Shown here piece by piece: positions 26,462 through 35,997 of a stretch of DNA of 64,000 nucleotides (position 1 is the first letter of the stretch; each line of letters begins with the position of its first letter). Source of the DNA: Streptococcus sp. 'caviae' (lineage in GTDB: Bacteria > Bacillota > Bacilli > Lactobacillales > Streptococcaceae); NCBI RefSeq assembly GCF_001937065.1, contig NZ_MOWR01000002.1:1-64000 (forward strand). Reading direction: 5' to 3'. The notes below the pieces were generated by a model. It did not search any database and was not told the origin of the DNA. It saw only the letters and a list, made by a program, of their open reading frames with translations. Made by a program: the position numbers and the translations under genes.

Positions 26462-27001
26462 ATGAGAATTGTTTCTGGTAGTTACGGCGGCCGTCCGTTA
26501 AAAACTTTGGAAGGGAAAACAACCCGTCCGACCTCAGACAAGGTGAGGGGAGCTGTTTTTAACATGATTGGTCCTTACTTTAGCGGCGGCCGAGTTTTAG
26601 ATCTTTTTGCCGGCAGCGGCGGCCTTGCTATTGAAGCTGTTTCGCGGGGGATGAACTCTGCTGTCTTGGTAGAGAAAAACCGCAAGGCTCAGGCTATTGT
26701 TGAGGTCAATATAAAAATGACCAAGGAAGAAGACAAATTTCAGCTGTTAAAAATGGAAGCTGCGCGTGCTTTGGAGCGCCTGAGCGGGCAATTTGATCTG
26801 GTTTTTTTGGATCCTCCCTATGCTAAAGAAGAAATTGTCAAGAATATTGAAGAACTCTGCCGGCAACAGCTGCTGTCGGAAGATGTCATGGTTGTCTGTG
26901 AAACGGATAAATCAGTTGAGCTGCCGGAAGAAATTGCGGAGCTGGGCATCTGGAAACAAAAAATTTATGGAATATCAAAGGTGACGGTTTATGTCAGATA
27001 A
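26462..27001 (+). CDS. rsmD: 16S rRNA (guanine966-N2)-methyltransferase RsmD
   Basis: Encodes 179 residues. The start MRIVSGSYGGRPLKT and TRPTSDKVRGAVFNMIG are diagnostic, followed by SAM motif LDLFAGSGGLAIEA near 50 and the catalytic NPPY-type motif, here DPPY, near 118. It methylates G966 of 16S rRNA. The in-frame ATG at 26453 lies inside the -10 box and cannot be used from this promoter, so 26462 is chosen. The end overlaps coaD by 11 nt. It opens the rsmD-coaD-sepM group. Confidence 0.93.
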   Translation: MRIVSGSYGGRPLKTLEGKTTRPTSDKVRGAVFNMIGPYFSGGRVLDLFAGSGGLAIEAVSRGMNSAVLVEKNRKAQAIVEVNIKMTKEEDKFQLLKMEAARALERLSGQFDLVFLDPPYAKEEIVKNIEELCRQQLLSEDVMVVCETDKSVELPEEIAELGIWKQKIYGISKVTVYVR

Positions 27002-27491
27002 AATTGGACTTTTTGCGGGGTCATTTGATCCTGTGACAAATGGGCATGTGGATATCATTGAGCGTGCCGGCAAACTGTTTGACAAGCTTTATGTCGGCAT
27101 TTTTTATAACAAGGATAAGTCAGGGCTGTTCGATGTGGACAGCCGTCAGAGAATGCTGGAGGCAGCCTTGTCTGATTTGGACAATGTCTGTGTCATAAGG
27201 GCTCGAGACTCTCTGGCTGTTGATGTTGCCAGAGATCTAAAAGCGACTCATCTGGTTCGCGGCCTGCGCGGTTCTGAAGATTTGGAACACGAGGCTCGCC
27301 TGGATTTTTTTAATCGGGAATTGGCGCCGGAATTAGAGACAGTCTATCTGCTGACCAAGCTGGACATGAAGTATGTTAATTCAACACATGTGCGTGAGCT
27401 GATTTATTTTAAGTCCGATATTAAAAAATATGTACCGGCCAGTGTCGTCAAAGAAGTGGAGAAGAAGTTTGAAAACAATCAAAAAATATAA
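26991..27491 (+). CDS. coaD: phosphopantetheine adenylyltransferase
   Basis: Encodes 166 residues, usual length. It makes dephospho-CoA from 4'-phosphopantetheine and ATP. Visible motifs are GLFAGSFDPVTNGHVDII with the T/HxGH-type nucleotidyltransferase site, VRGLRGSEDLEHE near 88 and YVNSTHVREL near 126. It overlaps rsmD (11 nt) and sepM (23 nt), so translation of the three is probably coupled. Confidence 0.97.
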   Translation: MSDKIGLFAGSFDPVTNGHVDIIERAGKLFDKLYVGIFYNKDKSGLFDVDSRQRMLEAALSDLDNVCVIRARDSLAVDVARDLKATHLVRGLRGSEDLEHEARLDFFNRELAPELETVYLLTKLDMKYVNSTHVRELIYFKSDIKKYVPASVVKEVEKKFENNQKI

Positions 27492-28512
27492 ATGGTGGCT
27501 GGTCAGCTGCTTGGGCCTTCTTTTGGTTTTAGGCTGCTTTTTTATTCCCTTGCCCTACTATATGGAGATGCCGGGCGGTGCCTATGATATCCGTACGGTT
27601 CTAACTGTTAATGATCAAGAAGACAAGGAAAAAGGTTCCTACAATTTTGTTGCAGTCGGAGTGAGCAGGGCAACTGTTTTTCAAGTTGTTTATGCCTGGC
27701 TGACCCCCTTTACAGAAATTACCAGTGCTCAGGAAACAACCGGCGGTGTCAGTGATGCAGACTATATGCGGATTAACCAGTTTTACATGGAAACCTCGCA
27801 AAATGGAGCCATTTATGAAGCCCTTAATCTAGCGGATAAAAAAGCCAGTCTTGATTATATGGGAGTCTATGTCCTTAATGTCAGCAAGAATTCGACCTTT
27901 AAAGGAATTTTGAACATTGCCGATACTGTCACCGGTGTCAACGGACGGACCTTTTCCAGCTCCAAAGAACTGATCAAGTACGTTTCCGGTCAAAAGTTAG
28001 GCAGCAAGGTCAGTGTTCAGTACACTTCTGAAAATAAGAAGAAATCAGCCAAAGGCAAGATTGTCAAACTGTCAAACGGTAAAAATGGCATTGGTATCGG
28101 CTTGGTTGACCATACTAAGGTTGCTTCGGATGATAAGATTAAATTCAGTACCGACGGAGTCGGCGGTCCAAGTGCCGGGCTGATGTTTACATTGGATATT
28201 TATGATCAGCTTATTGATGAAGACCTCCGCAAAGGCCGTGTTATTGCTGGGACCGGAACTATTGAGGAAGACGGCAAGGTCGGAGATATTGGCGGCGCCG
28301 GCATGAAAGTTGCGGCGGCAGATAAGATTAATGCTGATATTTTCTTTGTTCCTAACAATCCTCTCGATAAGGCTGTTTTAAAAGAAAATCCGAAAGCCCT
28401 GACCAATTATCAGGAGGCTAAACGGGCCGCTAAAAAATTGAAAAGCAAAATGAAAATTGTTCCCGTTAAAAGCGTGGAAGATGCTGTTAAGTACCTAAGA
28501 GAACATGATTAA
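27469..28512 (+). CDS. sepM: SepM-type membrane protease (PDZ plus Lon-like S16 domain)
   Basis: Encodes 347 residues from TTG 27469, chosen because ggag lies 7 nt upstream and the sequence KTIKKYKWWLVSCLGLLLVLG is the expected single N-terminal membrane anchor. A PDZ domain follows (about 125-200, GVYVLNVSKNSTFKGILNIADTV cut short here). The C-terminal S16 domain has DGVGGPSAGLMF with the catalytic Ser and GAGMKVAAADK with the catalytic Lys. In S. mutans SepM trims the competence peptide outside the cell, and this gene has the same neighbours. It overlaps coaD by 23 nt. Confidence 0.93.
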   Translation: MKTIKKYKWWLVSCLGLLLVLGCFFIPLPYYMEMPGGAYDIRTVLTVNDQEDKEKGSYNFVAVGVSRATVFQVVYAWLTPFTEITSAQETTGGVSDADYMRINQFYMETSQNGAIYEALNLADKKASLDYMGVYVLNVSKNSTFKGILNIADTVTGVNGRTFSSSKELIKYVSGQKLGSKVSVQYTSENKKKSAKGKIVKLSNGKNGIGIGLVDHTKVASDDKIKFSTDGVGGPSAGLMFTLDIYDQLIDEDLRKGRVIAGTGTIEEDGKVGDIGGAGMKVAAADKINADIFFVPNNPLDKAVLKENPKALTNYQEAKRAAKKLKSKMKIVPVKSVEDAVKYLREHD

Positions 28513-28572
28513 AAAGCGATGGGCGCAGGGTCTTTGCCTCTTGTTGCAGGTATAGCTGCCCGTTCTAGTTGT

Positions 28573-28611
28573 TCTGAGGTCTGCTCCTTATGGTTGAGCA
28601 GATCTTTTTTG
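28573..28611 (+). terminator. terminator after sepM
   Basis: gtctgctc pairs with gagcagat around a 9-nt loop, followed by a six-T run. Confidence 0.8.
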
Positions 28612-28673
28612 GTCTTGCAGTGAGAGTGCAGATCAGTTCAGTGTGACTTATCTTTTTATATCCGCTGTGAAAG

Positions 28674-28688
28674 TGTTAAAATAAAGAC
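28674..28688 (+). promoter_or_regulatory. promoter adjoining the start of the nucleotidase gene
   Basis: Extended -10 TGT-TAAAAT (28674-28682) is separated by 6 nt from ATG 28689, with no ribosome binding site. The expected +1 is the A of the ATG. Confidence 0.65.
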
Positions 28689-30020
28689 ATGAAAGAAAGT
28701 ATCCGCATTCTGCATATCAATGATTTACATTCGCATTTTGAGGCTTATCCAAAGATCAAGTGTTTTTTTGACGAGCAGTCACAAACAGATAAGGAAGTGC
28801 TGAGATGCGATCTTGGCGACAATGTTGATAAGAGCCATCCTTTGACGGACGCGACAGCCGGAGCGGCCAATGTGGCATTGATGAATGATTTGAAGATTGA
28901 TTTTGCGACAATTGGCAATAATGAAGGTATCGGCTTGGCCAAACCTGAAATCAATCAGCTCTACAGCAAGGCCAATTTTCAAGTGATTCTAGGCAATCTT
29001 ACTGACAGGAATGGGCGCCCTGCTTGGGCTGAACCCTATGTCATTTATGAGACTGAGGCAGGGACGAAGATAGCTTTTTTAGCTTACACCTTTCCTTATT
29101 ACCGGACTTACAAGCCAAACGGCTGGCAGGTTCATGATGCACTTTCCTGCCTCAAGCGGGACTTAAATCGGCCGGCTATTCAAGCAGCGGACTTTCGGAT
29201 TTTACTCAGCCATCTGGGGATTCGTCTGGATGAGCAAATCGCGCGTGAAGTTCCTGCGATTGATTTGATTATCGGCGCCCACACCCATCATGTATTTGAA
29301 GAAGGAGAAGTTGTCAAGGGAACTTATCTGGCAGCAGCAGGACGTTACGGCGATCATGTCGGTCAGATAGAACTGGAGTTTGACAATCATCTTTTGACGG
29401 ATATCAGTATTGAAGCTCTGCCGCTTAGCGACTTGGATGCTCAAAAAAATGATGCTGCTTTTGCAGCGAATTTAGTGAAAGAGGGACAGGAGCTGCTTGA
29501 AAAAAGCCTAGTCTGCCGTCTTTCGCGAAAGCCTACCCTTGAAGAATGTGCAGAAATGGTCATGGAAGCCATGGTTCAATCAGCTGGTGCAGATGCGGCC
29601 ATTATTAATACCGGCTTAGTTGTTGAGCCTTTTGAGCAAACAGTGACCAAGGCTGGTCTTCACCGAGCTCTTCCCCATCAGATGCGTCTAGTAACCTTTC
29701 AGGTAAGCCGAGCAGAGCTTTTAGAAATCTGCCGGGATATTTTTTCTCAGGCTGATCTGCTGGCTAATCAGCAAATTCGCGGCATGGGCTTTCGCGGCCG
29801 TCAGTTTGGCCGGGTTGTAACGAGTGGTTTTACTTACAAAAATGGAAAAATAGTGTATAATAATAAGGTTACCAATAAAAAAGACAAATTGAGTCTTGTT
29901 TTAGTTGATCAGTACTATTTTGCCCCTTACTTCAGCAGCATTAATTCCCGTCAGGGCCGGCTGCTGTTTCCTGATTTGCTGAGACAGACAGTAGAAAAAT
30001 ATCTGAGAGGAGACCTATGA
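28689..30020 (+). CDS. cytoplasmic 5'-nucleotidase/metallophosphatase (YunD-like)
   Basis: Encodes 443 residues. Metallophosphatase motifs are ILHINDLHSHF (first metal ligands), CDLGDNVD, TIGNNE, LSHLG and IIGAHTHHVFEEGE in order. A C-terminal 5'-nucleotidase domain follows from about 275. There is no signal peptide, unlike surface nucleotidases of streptococci, so it should act in the cytoplasm on nucleotides or related phosphates. The promoter abuts the ATG and the mRNA is probably leaderless. The stop overlaps the DUF1027 gene by 4 nt, and rlmN follows. Confidence 0.9.
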   Translation: MKESIRILHINDLHSHFEAYPKIKCFFDEQSQTDKEVLRCDLGDNVDKSHPLTDATAGAANVALMNDLKIDFATIGNNEGIGLAKPEINQLYSKANFQVILGNLTDRNGRPAWAEPYVIYETEAGTKIAFLAYTFPYYRTYKPNGWQVHDALSCLKRDLNRPAIQAADFRILLSHLGIRLDEQIAREVPAIDLIIGAHTHHVFEEGEVVKGTYLAAAGRYGDHVGQIELEFDNHLLTDISIEALPLSDLDAQKNDAAFAANLVKEGQELLEKSLVCRLSRKPTLEECAEMVMEAMVQSAGADAAIINTGLVVEPFEQTVTKAGLHRALPHQMRLVTFQVSRAELLEICRDIFSQADLLANQQIRGMGFRGRQFGRVVTSGFTYKNGKIVYNNKVTNKKDKLSLVLVDQYYFAPYFSSINSRQGRLLFPDLLRQTVEKYLRGDL

Positions 30021-30556
30021 GAAAAGATATCTCTCCGGACATGTACAATTACAACAAATTTCCCGGGCCTCAGTTTATAACTTTTGACAATCATGTTAAG
30101 AGTGATGAGATAGACTTATTGATTTTAGAAAATGTCAAAAATGCTTTTAATGCGAAGGTTTTCAGCCAGCGTTTTTCAGAAATTCTGCTGAAATATGACT
30201 ACATTGTCGGCGATTGGGGGAATGAACAGCTGCGGCTCAAAGGCTTCTACAAGGAAGACTCCAAGGCTAAAAACAGACACCCATATATCGGCCGTTTGGA
30301 TGATTATCTCAAGGAATACTGCAATTTTGGCTGTGCCTATTTTGTTTTGGAAAATCCAAATCCTAAGGAAGTCAAAGCTGAAGAAGATAATTCGCAAAGG
30401 CGCAGGCGCCGCGATAACCGCAAGAAGAAACGCTTTAATAAAAACACGAAGATGAATCCGGACAGGATCCGCCAAGAAAAAACACAAGAATGTGAAGCGT
30501 TGCGGGAAATTCATGATGCCAAGAAAAATTTTGTCATTAGGAAAAAGGAAAAATAG
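30017..30556 (+). CDS. DUF1027 (YutD-like) protein
   Basis: Encodes 179 residues. The N-terminal 110 residues are the YutD-like domain (MYNYNKFPGPQFITF, YDYIVGDWGNEQLRLKGFY, YCNFGCAYFVLENPN). The C-terminal 60 residues are an extremely basic tail (RRRRRDNRKKKRFNKN), suggesting binding to RNA or ribosomes. Function is unknown. It overlaps the nucleotidase gene by 4 nt (ATGA) and is often next to rlmN in Firmicutes. Cytoplasmic. Confidence 0.88.
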   Translation: MRKDISPDMYNYNKFPGPQFITFDNHVKSDEIDLLILENVKNAFNAKVFSQRFSEILLKYDYIVGDWGNEQLRLKGFYKEDSKAKNRHPYIGRLDDYLKEYCNFGCAYFVLENPNPKEVKAEEDNSQRRRRRDNRKKKRFNKNTKMNPDRIRQEKTQECEALREIHDAKKNFVIRKKEK

Positions 30557-30655
30557 AAAGGATAGGGAACCGGACAGGTACTTAGCTGCCAGAAAAATTT
30601 GTAGTGTTAAGTTTTCAAAAACTGGCTGAATTTTGGAAGGTTCTTGATAATATTT

Positions 30656-31741
30656 ATGAAACCATCTATTTACGGTTTAACCCGTGATGAATTGATTGAC
30701 TGGACAGTAGAACACGGGGAAAAGAAATTTCGGGCTGCGCAAATTTGGGATTGGCTCTACCGCAAGCGTGTCCAATCTTTTGAAGAAATGACCAATATTT
30801 CCAAAGATTTTATCGCCGTTTTAAATGACAATTTTTGCCTCAATCCGCTTAAGCAGCGCATTGTTCAAGAATCGGCTGACGGGACTGTCAAATACCTTTT
30901 TGAACTGCCCGACGGTATGCTGATTGAAACGGTGCTTATGCGCCAGCACTATGGACTTTCGGTCTGTGTCACCACACAGGTTGGCTGCAATATCGGCTGC
31001 ACTTTCTGTGCCAGCGGCCTGATCAAAAAGCAGCGCGATCTCAACAATGGAGAAATCACTGCTCAAATTATGCTGGTGCAGAAATATTTTGATGAACGCG
31101 GTCAGGGCGAGCGTGTCAGCCATGTTGTGGTGATGGGAATTGGTGAGCCTTTTGACAATTACGACAATGTCATTAAATTCTTGCGGACCATCAATGATGA
31201 CAACGGTCTTGCCATCGGTGCCCGTCATATTACGGTATCAACATCAGGATTGGCTCATAAAATCAGAGAATTTGCCAATGAAGGTGTCCAGGTCAATCTG
31301 GCGGTATCCCTCCATGCGCCCAACAATGAGCTGCGTTCCAGTATCATGCGAATCAACCGCTCTTTCCCATTGGAAAAGCTTTTTGCAGCTATAGAGTACT
31401 ACATTGAAACAACCAACCGCCGTGTCACTTTTGAGTATATCATGTTAAATGGGGTCAATGATCATCCTGAAAATGCACAGGAGCTGGCTGACTTGACAAA
31501 GAAAATCCGCAAGCTTTCCTATGTCAACCTCATTCCTTACAACCCTGTGACTGAGCACGATCAATACAGCCGCAGTCCCAAGGAGCGCGTGGACGCTTTT
31601 TACGATGTGCTTAAGAAAAACGGGGTCAACTGTGTGGTCCGGCAGGAACACGGAACGGATATCGATGCAGCCTGCGGTCAGCTGCGCTCAAATACAATGA
31701 AGCGCGACCGTCAAAAGGCTGTTGCTGAGGCTGCTCAATAA
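30656..31741 (+). CDS. rlmN: dual-specificity 23S rRNA/tRNA methyltransferase RlmN
   Basis: Encodes 361 residues. It is a radical-SAM enzyme that methylates C2 of A2503 in 23S rRNA and A37 of some tRNAs. The cluster motif [11 protein letters not shown] (Cys-x3-Cys-x2-Cys) lies near residue 115, the GGMGEP-type loop [14 protein letters not shown] near 160, and the two catalytic cysteines are in the N-terminal region of the radical domain and near the C-terminus (DIDAACGQL). ATG 30656 has ggaagg upstream; a TTG at 30644 in the same frame is less likely. Its stop overlaps the vanZ-family start by 1 nt. Confidence 0.95.
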   Translation: MKPSIYGLTRDELIDWTVEHGEKKFRAAQIWDWLYRKRVQSFEEMTNISKDFIAVLNDNFCLNPLKQRIVQESADGTVKYLFELPDGMLIETVLMRQHYGLSVCVTTQVGCNIGCTFCASGLIKKQRDLNNGEITAQIMLVQKYFDERGQGERVSHVVVMGIGEPFDNYDNVIKFLRTINDDNGLAIGARHITVSTSGLAHKIREFANEGVQVNLAVSLHAPNNELRSSIMRINRSFPLEKLFAAIEYYIETTNRRVTFEYIMLNGVNDHPENAQELADLTKKIRKLSYVNLIPYNPVTEHDQYSRSPKERVDAFYDVLKKNGVNCVVRQEHGTDIDAACGQLRSNTMKRDRQKAVAEAAQ

Positions 31742-32262
31742 TGCCAAGATTTTGGGAGAAAGATGGCGACTTAACGCCTTTGGGCAAAACGGCGGTCAGA
31801 TGGGCGCTCTGTCTTTATGCGCTTGCTATCTGTGCTATGTGCTTTCTGCCGCAGCCTTTTAGGCAGGTGAAAACGCCGGGGATTCAGCACTATGGGCGTC
31901 TTGTTGTTCTTTTAACTCCCTTTAATTCCTTGGTCAATTTTGGGAAAATCAACAGCTTTTGGCATCTGCTTTGGATTTTAGGACAAAATATCAGCAACAT
32001 TTTGCTGCTCTATCCTCTTATTTTATCTTTGCTTTTGCTGAAAAAAGAACTCCGCAGTTTAAAAAGAACTGCGGTGCTTGGTTTTAGCATCAGCCTTTTT
32101 ATCGAAGTCAGCCAGCTTCTTTTAGACTTCCTTTTCAATGTCAACCGTGTTTTTGAAATCGATGATTTATGGACCAATACCTTGGGCAGCATTCTGGCTT
32201 TTTACACCTGTCAGTGGCTGCAAAGAAAAATCACGAAGCAAAACGGCAGTCAGATTATTTGA
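31741..32262 (+). CDS. VanZ-family membrane protein
   Basis: Encodes 173 residues with four hydrophobic segments (about 20-37, 48-62, 75-100 and 112-160). Recognisable family parts are the central NILLLYPL segment and FSISLFIEVSQLLLD followed by FEIDDLWTNTLGSILAF, which holds the conserved acidic and Asn residues. VanZ-like proteins can lower teicoplanin susceptibility, but most members have no assigned role. The start is coupled to the rlmN stop (TAATG). Confidence 0.88.
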   Translation: MPRFWEKDGDLTPLGKTAVRWALCLYALAICAMCFLPQPFRQVKTPGIQHYGRLVVLLTPFNSLVNFGKINSFWHLLWILGQNISNILLLYPLILSLLLLKKELRSLKRTAVLGFSISLFIEVSQLLLDFLFNVNRVFEIDDLWTNTLGSILAFYTCQWLQRKITKQNGSQII

Positions 32263-32289
32263 CTTAGAGTAAGCTCCAAGGTTTATAAT
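32259..32289 (+). promoter_or_regulatory. putative promoter of the ABC transporter pair
   Basis: -35 ttgact (32259-32264, overlapping the vanZ stop) and -10 tataat (32284-32289) are 19 bp apart, wider than ideal. A weak hairpin tccctc/gggggat plus T run (32303-32324) follows in the leader and might act as an attenuator. This is tentative. Confidence 0.45.
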
Positions 32290-32352
32290 AGTAATGTTAT
32301 TTTCCCTCATTGCGGGGGATTTTTCTTATGATGATTAAAAGAAAGGGCAAAG

Positions 32353-34098
32353 ATGTCTGTTATTAAAAATTTATGGTGGTTTTTTAAACTGGAAAAGCGC
32401 CGCTATTTGATTGGGATACTGGCTCTTAGCCTGGTCAGTGTTCTCAACCTGATTCCGCCCAAGGTCATGGGGCATGTTATTGACCATATTACCCGTAAAA
32501 GTCTGACGAGAGAAACGCTTTTGTGGGATCTTTTTTACTTGCTGCTGTCCGCCTTTGCCATGTATGGGCTGCGTTATGTCTGGCGCATTTATATTTTGGG
32601 AACTTCCTACCGTCTGGGGCAGATTATGCGGTCCCGCCTCTTTGAGCATTTTACAAAAATGTCTCCCTCTTTTTACCAGAAATACCGGACAGGGGATTTG
32701 ATGGCGCATGCGACCAACGATATTAACTCCCTGACCCGTCTGGCGGGAGGCGGTGTCATGTCGGCTGTTGATGCTTCAATCACGGCCTTGGTTACCCTGA
32801 TGACCATGTTTTTCAGTATTTCCTGGCAGATGACCTTGATTGCAGTGATTCCTCTGCCTCTGATGGCTTTTGCGACCAGCCGCTTGGGACGCAAGACACA
32901 TGAGAGTTTCAAGCAGTCTCAAGCCGCTTTTTCGGAGCTCAATAACAAGGTTCAGGAAAGTGTTTCAGGTATCAAGGTAACCAAATCATTTGGTTATCAG
33001 GCAGATGAATTAGCTGCTTTTCAGGAAACTAACGAGATGACCTTTGCTAAAAACATGACGACCATGAAGTATGACAGCATGTTTGATCCCTTGGTGCTCT
33101 TGTTTGTAGGGGCTTCTTATACCTTAACGCTTTTGGTCGGTGCCTTTTTTGTCAAAAATAACCAAGTGACAGTCGGCAGTTTGGTTACTTTTGTGACGTA
33201 TTTGGACATGCTGGTCTGGCCCTTGATGGCAATTGGTTTTCTCTTTAATATTGTGCAGCGCGGGGCGGTTTCCTATGAGCGTATCATGAGCCTCTTATCG
33301 CAGACATCTGACATTAAAGATCCGAAAAATCCTCTGCCAGACATTCACAATGGCCGTTTGGAATATGCTATTGAGCATTTTACCTATGATAATGAAGAGA
33401 CACTCAGCAATATCCACTTTACTTTAGAAAAGGGGCAGACCTTGGGAATTGTCGGACAGACTGGTTCTGGTAAGACCAGCCTGCTTAAGCTTCTTTTGCG
33501 TGAGTACGATGTCAATCAGGGGGCTATCTCTCTCAACGGTCACGACATTCGGGACTACCGTCTGACAGACCTGCGCAGTCTCATTGGCTATGTGCCGCAG
33601 GATCAAGTTCTCTTTGCCATGTCTATTTTGGAGAATATCCGCTTTGGCAATCCTCAGCTGAGCATGGCAGCAGTTGAAAAAGCTGCTAAGCTGTCTCAGG
33701 TTTACGATGATATTGCAGCCATGCCTCAGGGATTTGAAACCATTATCGGTGAAAAGGGCGTCTCTTTGTCAGGCGGACAAAAGCAGCGGATTGCTATGAG
33801 CCGTGCCATGATTTTAAATCCAGATATTCTCATTCTGGATGACTCCCTGTCAGCGGTTGATGCCAAGACTGAACATGCGATCATTGATAATCTCAAGCAG
33901 ACACGTAAGGATAAAACAACCCTCATAACAGCTCACCGGCTGAGTGCAGTGGTGCATGCTGATCTTATCTTAGTTTTGCAGGACGGTCGGATTATTGAGC
34001 GCGGCCGCCACGATGACCTTATTCAAACAGGAGGCTGGTATGCAAGAACCTATGAGGCTCAGCAATTAGAAATGAAAGGAGACAGTGATGAAGAATAA
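32353..34098 (+). CDS. heterodimeric multidrug ABC exporter, subunit with degenerate ATP site
   Basis: Encodes 581 residues: six membrane helices (about 20-310) fused to an ATPase domain. Walker A GQTGSGKTS, Q-loop VPQDQ, signature LSGGQKQR and H-loop TAHRL are canonical, but the residue after Walker B is Asp (LILDDSLSA) where the catalytic Glu normally stands. This is the pattern of the BmrC/YheI and LmrC half of heterodimeric exporters. The partner gene overlaps by 14 nt. The pair probably exports drugs or lipids through the membrane. Downstream of vanZ, as in S. mutans. Confidence 0.92.
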   Translation: MSVIKNLWWFFKLEKRRYLIGILALSLVSVLNLIPPKVMGHVIDHITRKSLTRETLLWDLFYLLLSAFAMYGLRYVWRIYILGTSYRLGQIMRSRLFEHFTKMSPSFYQKYRTGDLMAHATNDINSLTRLAGGGVMSAVDASITALVTLMTMFFSISWQMTLIAVIPLPLMAFATSRLGRKTHESFKQSQAAFSELNNKVQESVSGIKVTKSFGYQADELAAFQETNEMTFAKNMTTMKYDSMFDPLVLLFVGASYTLTLLVGAFFVKNNQVTVGSLVTFVTYLDMLVWPLMAIGFLFNIVQRGAVSYERIMSLLSQTSDIKDPKNPLPDIHNGRLEYAIEHFTYDNEETLSNIHFTLEKGQTLGIVGQTGSGKTSLLKLLLREYDVNQGAISLNGHDIRDYRLTDLRSLIGYVPQDQVLFAMSILENIRFGNPQLSMAAVEKAAKLSQVYDDIAAMPQGFETIIGEKGVSLSGGQKQRIAMSRAMILNPDILILDDSLSAVDAKTEHAIIDNLKQTRKDKTTLITAHRLSAVVHADLILVLQDGRIIERGRHDDLIQTGGWYARTYEAQQLEMKGDSDEE

Positions 34099-35830
34099 CG
34101 ACCACCAAGGCCGCGTGTTTCTGCGCTTGATGTCTTATCTGAAACCTTATAAATGGCTGACCTTTTTTGCCTTGTTCTTTCTCCTTTCAACGACGGTGAT
34201 TAAAAGTGTCATTCCTTTAGTTGCCAGTTATTTTATTGACCATTTCCTGACAAATTTTAACCAGACAGCTGCTTCGCTTTTGCTGGGTTACTATCTCCTT
34301 TATGTTTTGCAGACTATTTTACAGTATCTGGGAAAGCTGCTTTTTGCCCGTGTTTCATTCAGCGTTGTGCGCGACATTCGTAAGGACGCTTTTGCCAATA
34401 TGGAAAAGCTGGGAATGTCTTATTTTGATAAGACCCCGGCAGGCTCCATCGTATCGCGGCTGACCAATGACACAGAGAGCATCAGTGAAATGTTTTCAGG
34501 GATTCTGTCCAGTTTCATTTCGGCGATCTTTATTTTTAGCGTGACCCTCTATACCATGCTGATGCTTAATTATCGCCTGACCTTGCTTGTCATGCTCTTT
34601 CTTCCTTTTATTTTTATTTTGGTCAACCTCTATCGCAAAAAGTCTGTCAGTGTAATTGCCAAAACTCGCAGTCTGCTGAGTGATATTAATACCAACTTGT
34701 CGGAAAGCATTGAAGGTATCAGTATTATCCAGGCCTTTGGTCAGGAAGAACGTTTGAAAGCAGAATTTGAGACCATCAACGAAGAGCACTTTAACTATGC
34801 CAATCGCTCAATGGCATTAGACAGTCTTTTTCTGCGTCCGGCCATGTCTCTTTTGAAATTGCTGGCCTATGCCCTGCTGATGGCCTATTTCGGCTTTAAC
34901 TGGCAGGCAATTGGGATTTCAGCTGGTATGATGTATGCCTTTATCCAGTATATTAACCGTCTGTTTGACCCCTTGATCGAAGTCACGCAAAATTTTTCGA
35001 CCCTGCAAACATCTATGGTTTCAGCCGGCCGTGTTTTTGATCTGATTGATGAACAAGGCTATGAGCCTGTCCAAGATGAAAGCAATGCTGAAATTACTGC
35101 CGGAAATATTGAATTTAAAGATGTTTCCTTCTCTTATGACGGAGAAAATCAAATTTTAGACCGCATTTCATTTAAAGTCGGTCAAGGACAGACCATTGCC
35201 TTTGTCGGATCGACCGGTTCAGGAAAGTCATCTATTATCAATGTCTTTATGCGCTTCTATGAATTTCAAAAGGGTCAGGTCACCATTGACGGAACGGACA
35301 TCCGAAAATACAGCCAGAAAGAATTGCGCAAAAATGTCGGTCTGGTTCTGCAGGAACCTTTTCTTTACCATGGAACCGTTAAATCCAATATCAAGATGTA
35401 TCAGGATGTGAACGATGAAGACGTTAAAGCGGCGGCCCAGTTTGTCGATGCCGATCAGTTTATCCAAAAACTGCCGCAGAAGTATGATGAACCCGTCAGC
35501 GAACGCGGCTCCAGCTTTTCAACCGGTCAGCGGCAGCTTCTGGCCTTTGCCAGAACCGTTGCCAGCGCTCCTAAAATTTTGATTCTGGATGAAGCCACAG
35601 CCAATATTGACTCAGAAACCGAGCAGATTGTTCAGAATTCGCTGGCCAAAATGCGCCAAGGACGGACGACCATTGCCATTGCCCATCGCCTGTCAACAAT
35701 TCAGGATGCAAACTGTATTTATGTCCTCGATAAGGGCAGAATCATCGAGTCAGGCACCCATGATGAACTGTTGGCCAAAGAAGGAACCTATCACAAAATG
35801 TATCAGCTGCAGGCAGGTATGATGGACTAG
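34085..35830 (+). CDS. heterodimeric multidrug ABC exporter, catalytic subunit
   Basis: Encodes 581 residues with a six-helix membrane domain and an ATPase domain. Walker A is GSTGSGKSS and Walker B ends LILDEATAN with the catalytic Glu intact. The signature is altered to FSTGQ instead of LSGGQ. Together with the preceding subunit (intact LSGGQ, missing Glu), one composite ATP site would be fully canonical and the other doubly degenerate, as in BmrCD and TM287/288. It overlaps the partner by 14 nt. A terminator follows. Confidence 0.92.
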   Translation: MMKNNDHQGRVFLRLMSYLKPYKWLTFFALFFLLSTTVIKSVIPLVASYFIDHFLTNFNQTAASLLLGYYLLYVLQTILQYLGKLLFARVSFSVVRDIRKDAFANMEKLGMSYFDKTPAGSIVSRLTNDTESISEMFSGILSSFISAIFIFSVTLYTMLMLNYRLTLLVMLFLPFIFILVNLYRKKSVSVIAKTRSLLSDINTNLSESIEGISIIQAFGQEERLKAEFETINEEHFNYANRSMALDSLFLRPAMSLLKLLAYALLMAYFGFNWQAIGISAGMMYAFIQYINRLFDPLIEVTQNFSTLQTSMVSAGRVFDLIDEQGYEPVQDESNAEITAGNIEFKDVSFSYDGENQILDRISFKVGQGQTIAFVGSTGSGKSSIINVFMRFYEFQKGQVTIDGTDIRKYSQKELRKNVGLVLQEPFLYHGTVKSNIKMYQDVNDEDVKAAAQFVDADQFIQKLPQKYDEPVSERGSSFSTGQRQLLAFARTVASAPKILILDEATANIDSETEQIVQNSLAKMRQGRTTIAIAHRLSTIQDANCIYVLDKGRIIESGTHDELLAKEGTYHKMYQLQAGMMD

Positions 35831-35856
35831 GGTAAGTCTGTTTGCAGCCGCATAGC

Positions 35857-35913
35857 AAAAAGAGTGAGAAAAATCGATTTCTGCCAAATCTCGATTGAAT
35901 CTCACTCTTTTTT
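35857..35913. repeat. 57-bp repeat copy A (bidirectional terminator)
   Basis: agagtgaga-aaaatcgattt and its loop pair with aatctcgattgaatctcactct, with A and T runs on the two sides, so it can terminate in both directions. The 57 bases are identical to 38067-38123. It lies just after the ABC operon. Confidence 0.9.
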
Positions 35914-35997
35914 AATACTAGTTTAAAATCATCTGATGGATAGGATTATCCCGTTTCCACACAAGCTGGTTGGGATTGAGTAGCTAGGGAATCTTGA

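Noticed and set aside
32294..32338. 14-codon frame (MLFSLIAGDFSYDD) upstream of the ABC exporter pair, considered as an attenuator leader peptide
   Set aside because: It has no ribosome binding site, and its ATG lies only 5 nt after the best -10 box, so it would be at or before the start of transcription. A weak hairpin in the leader remains possible.
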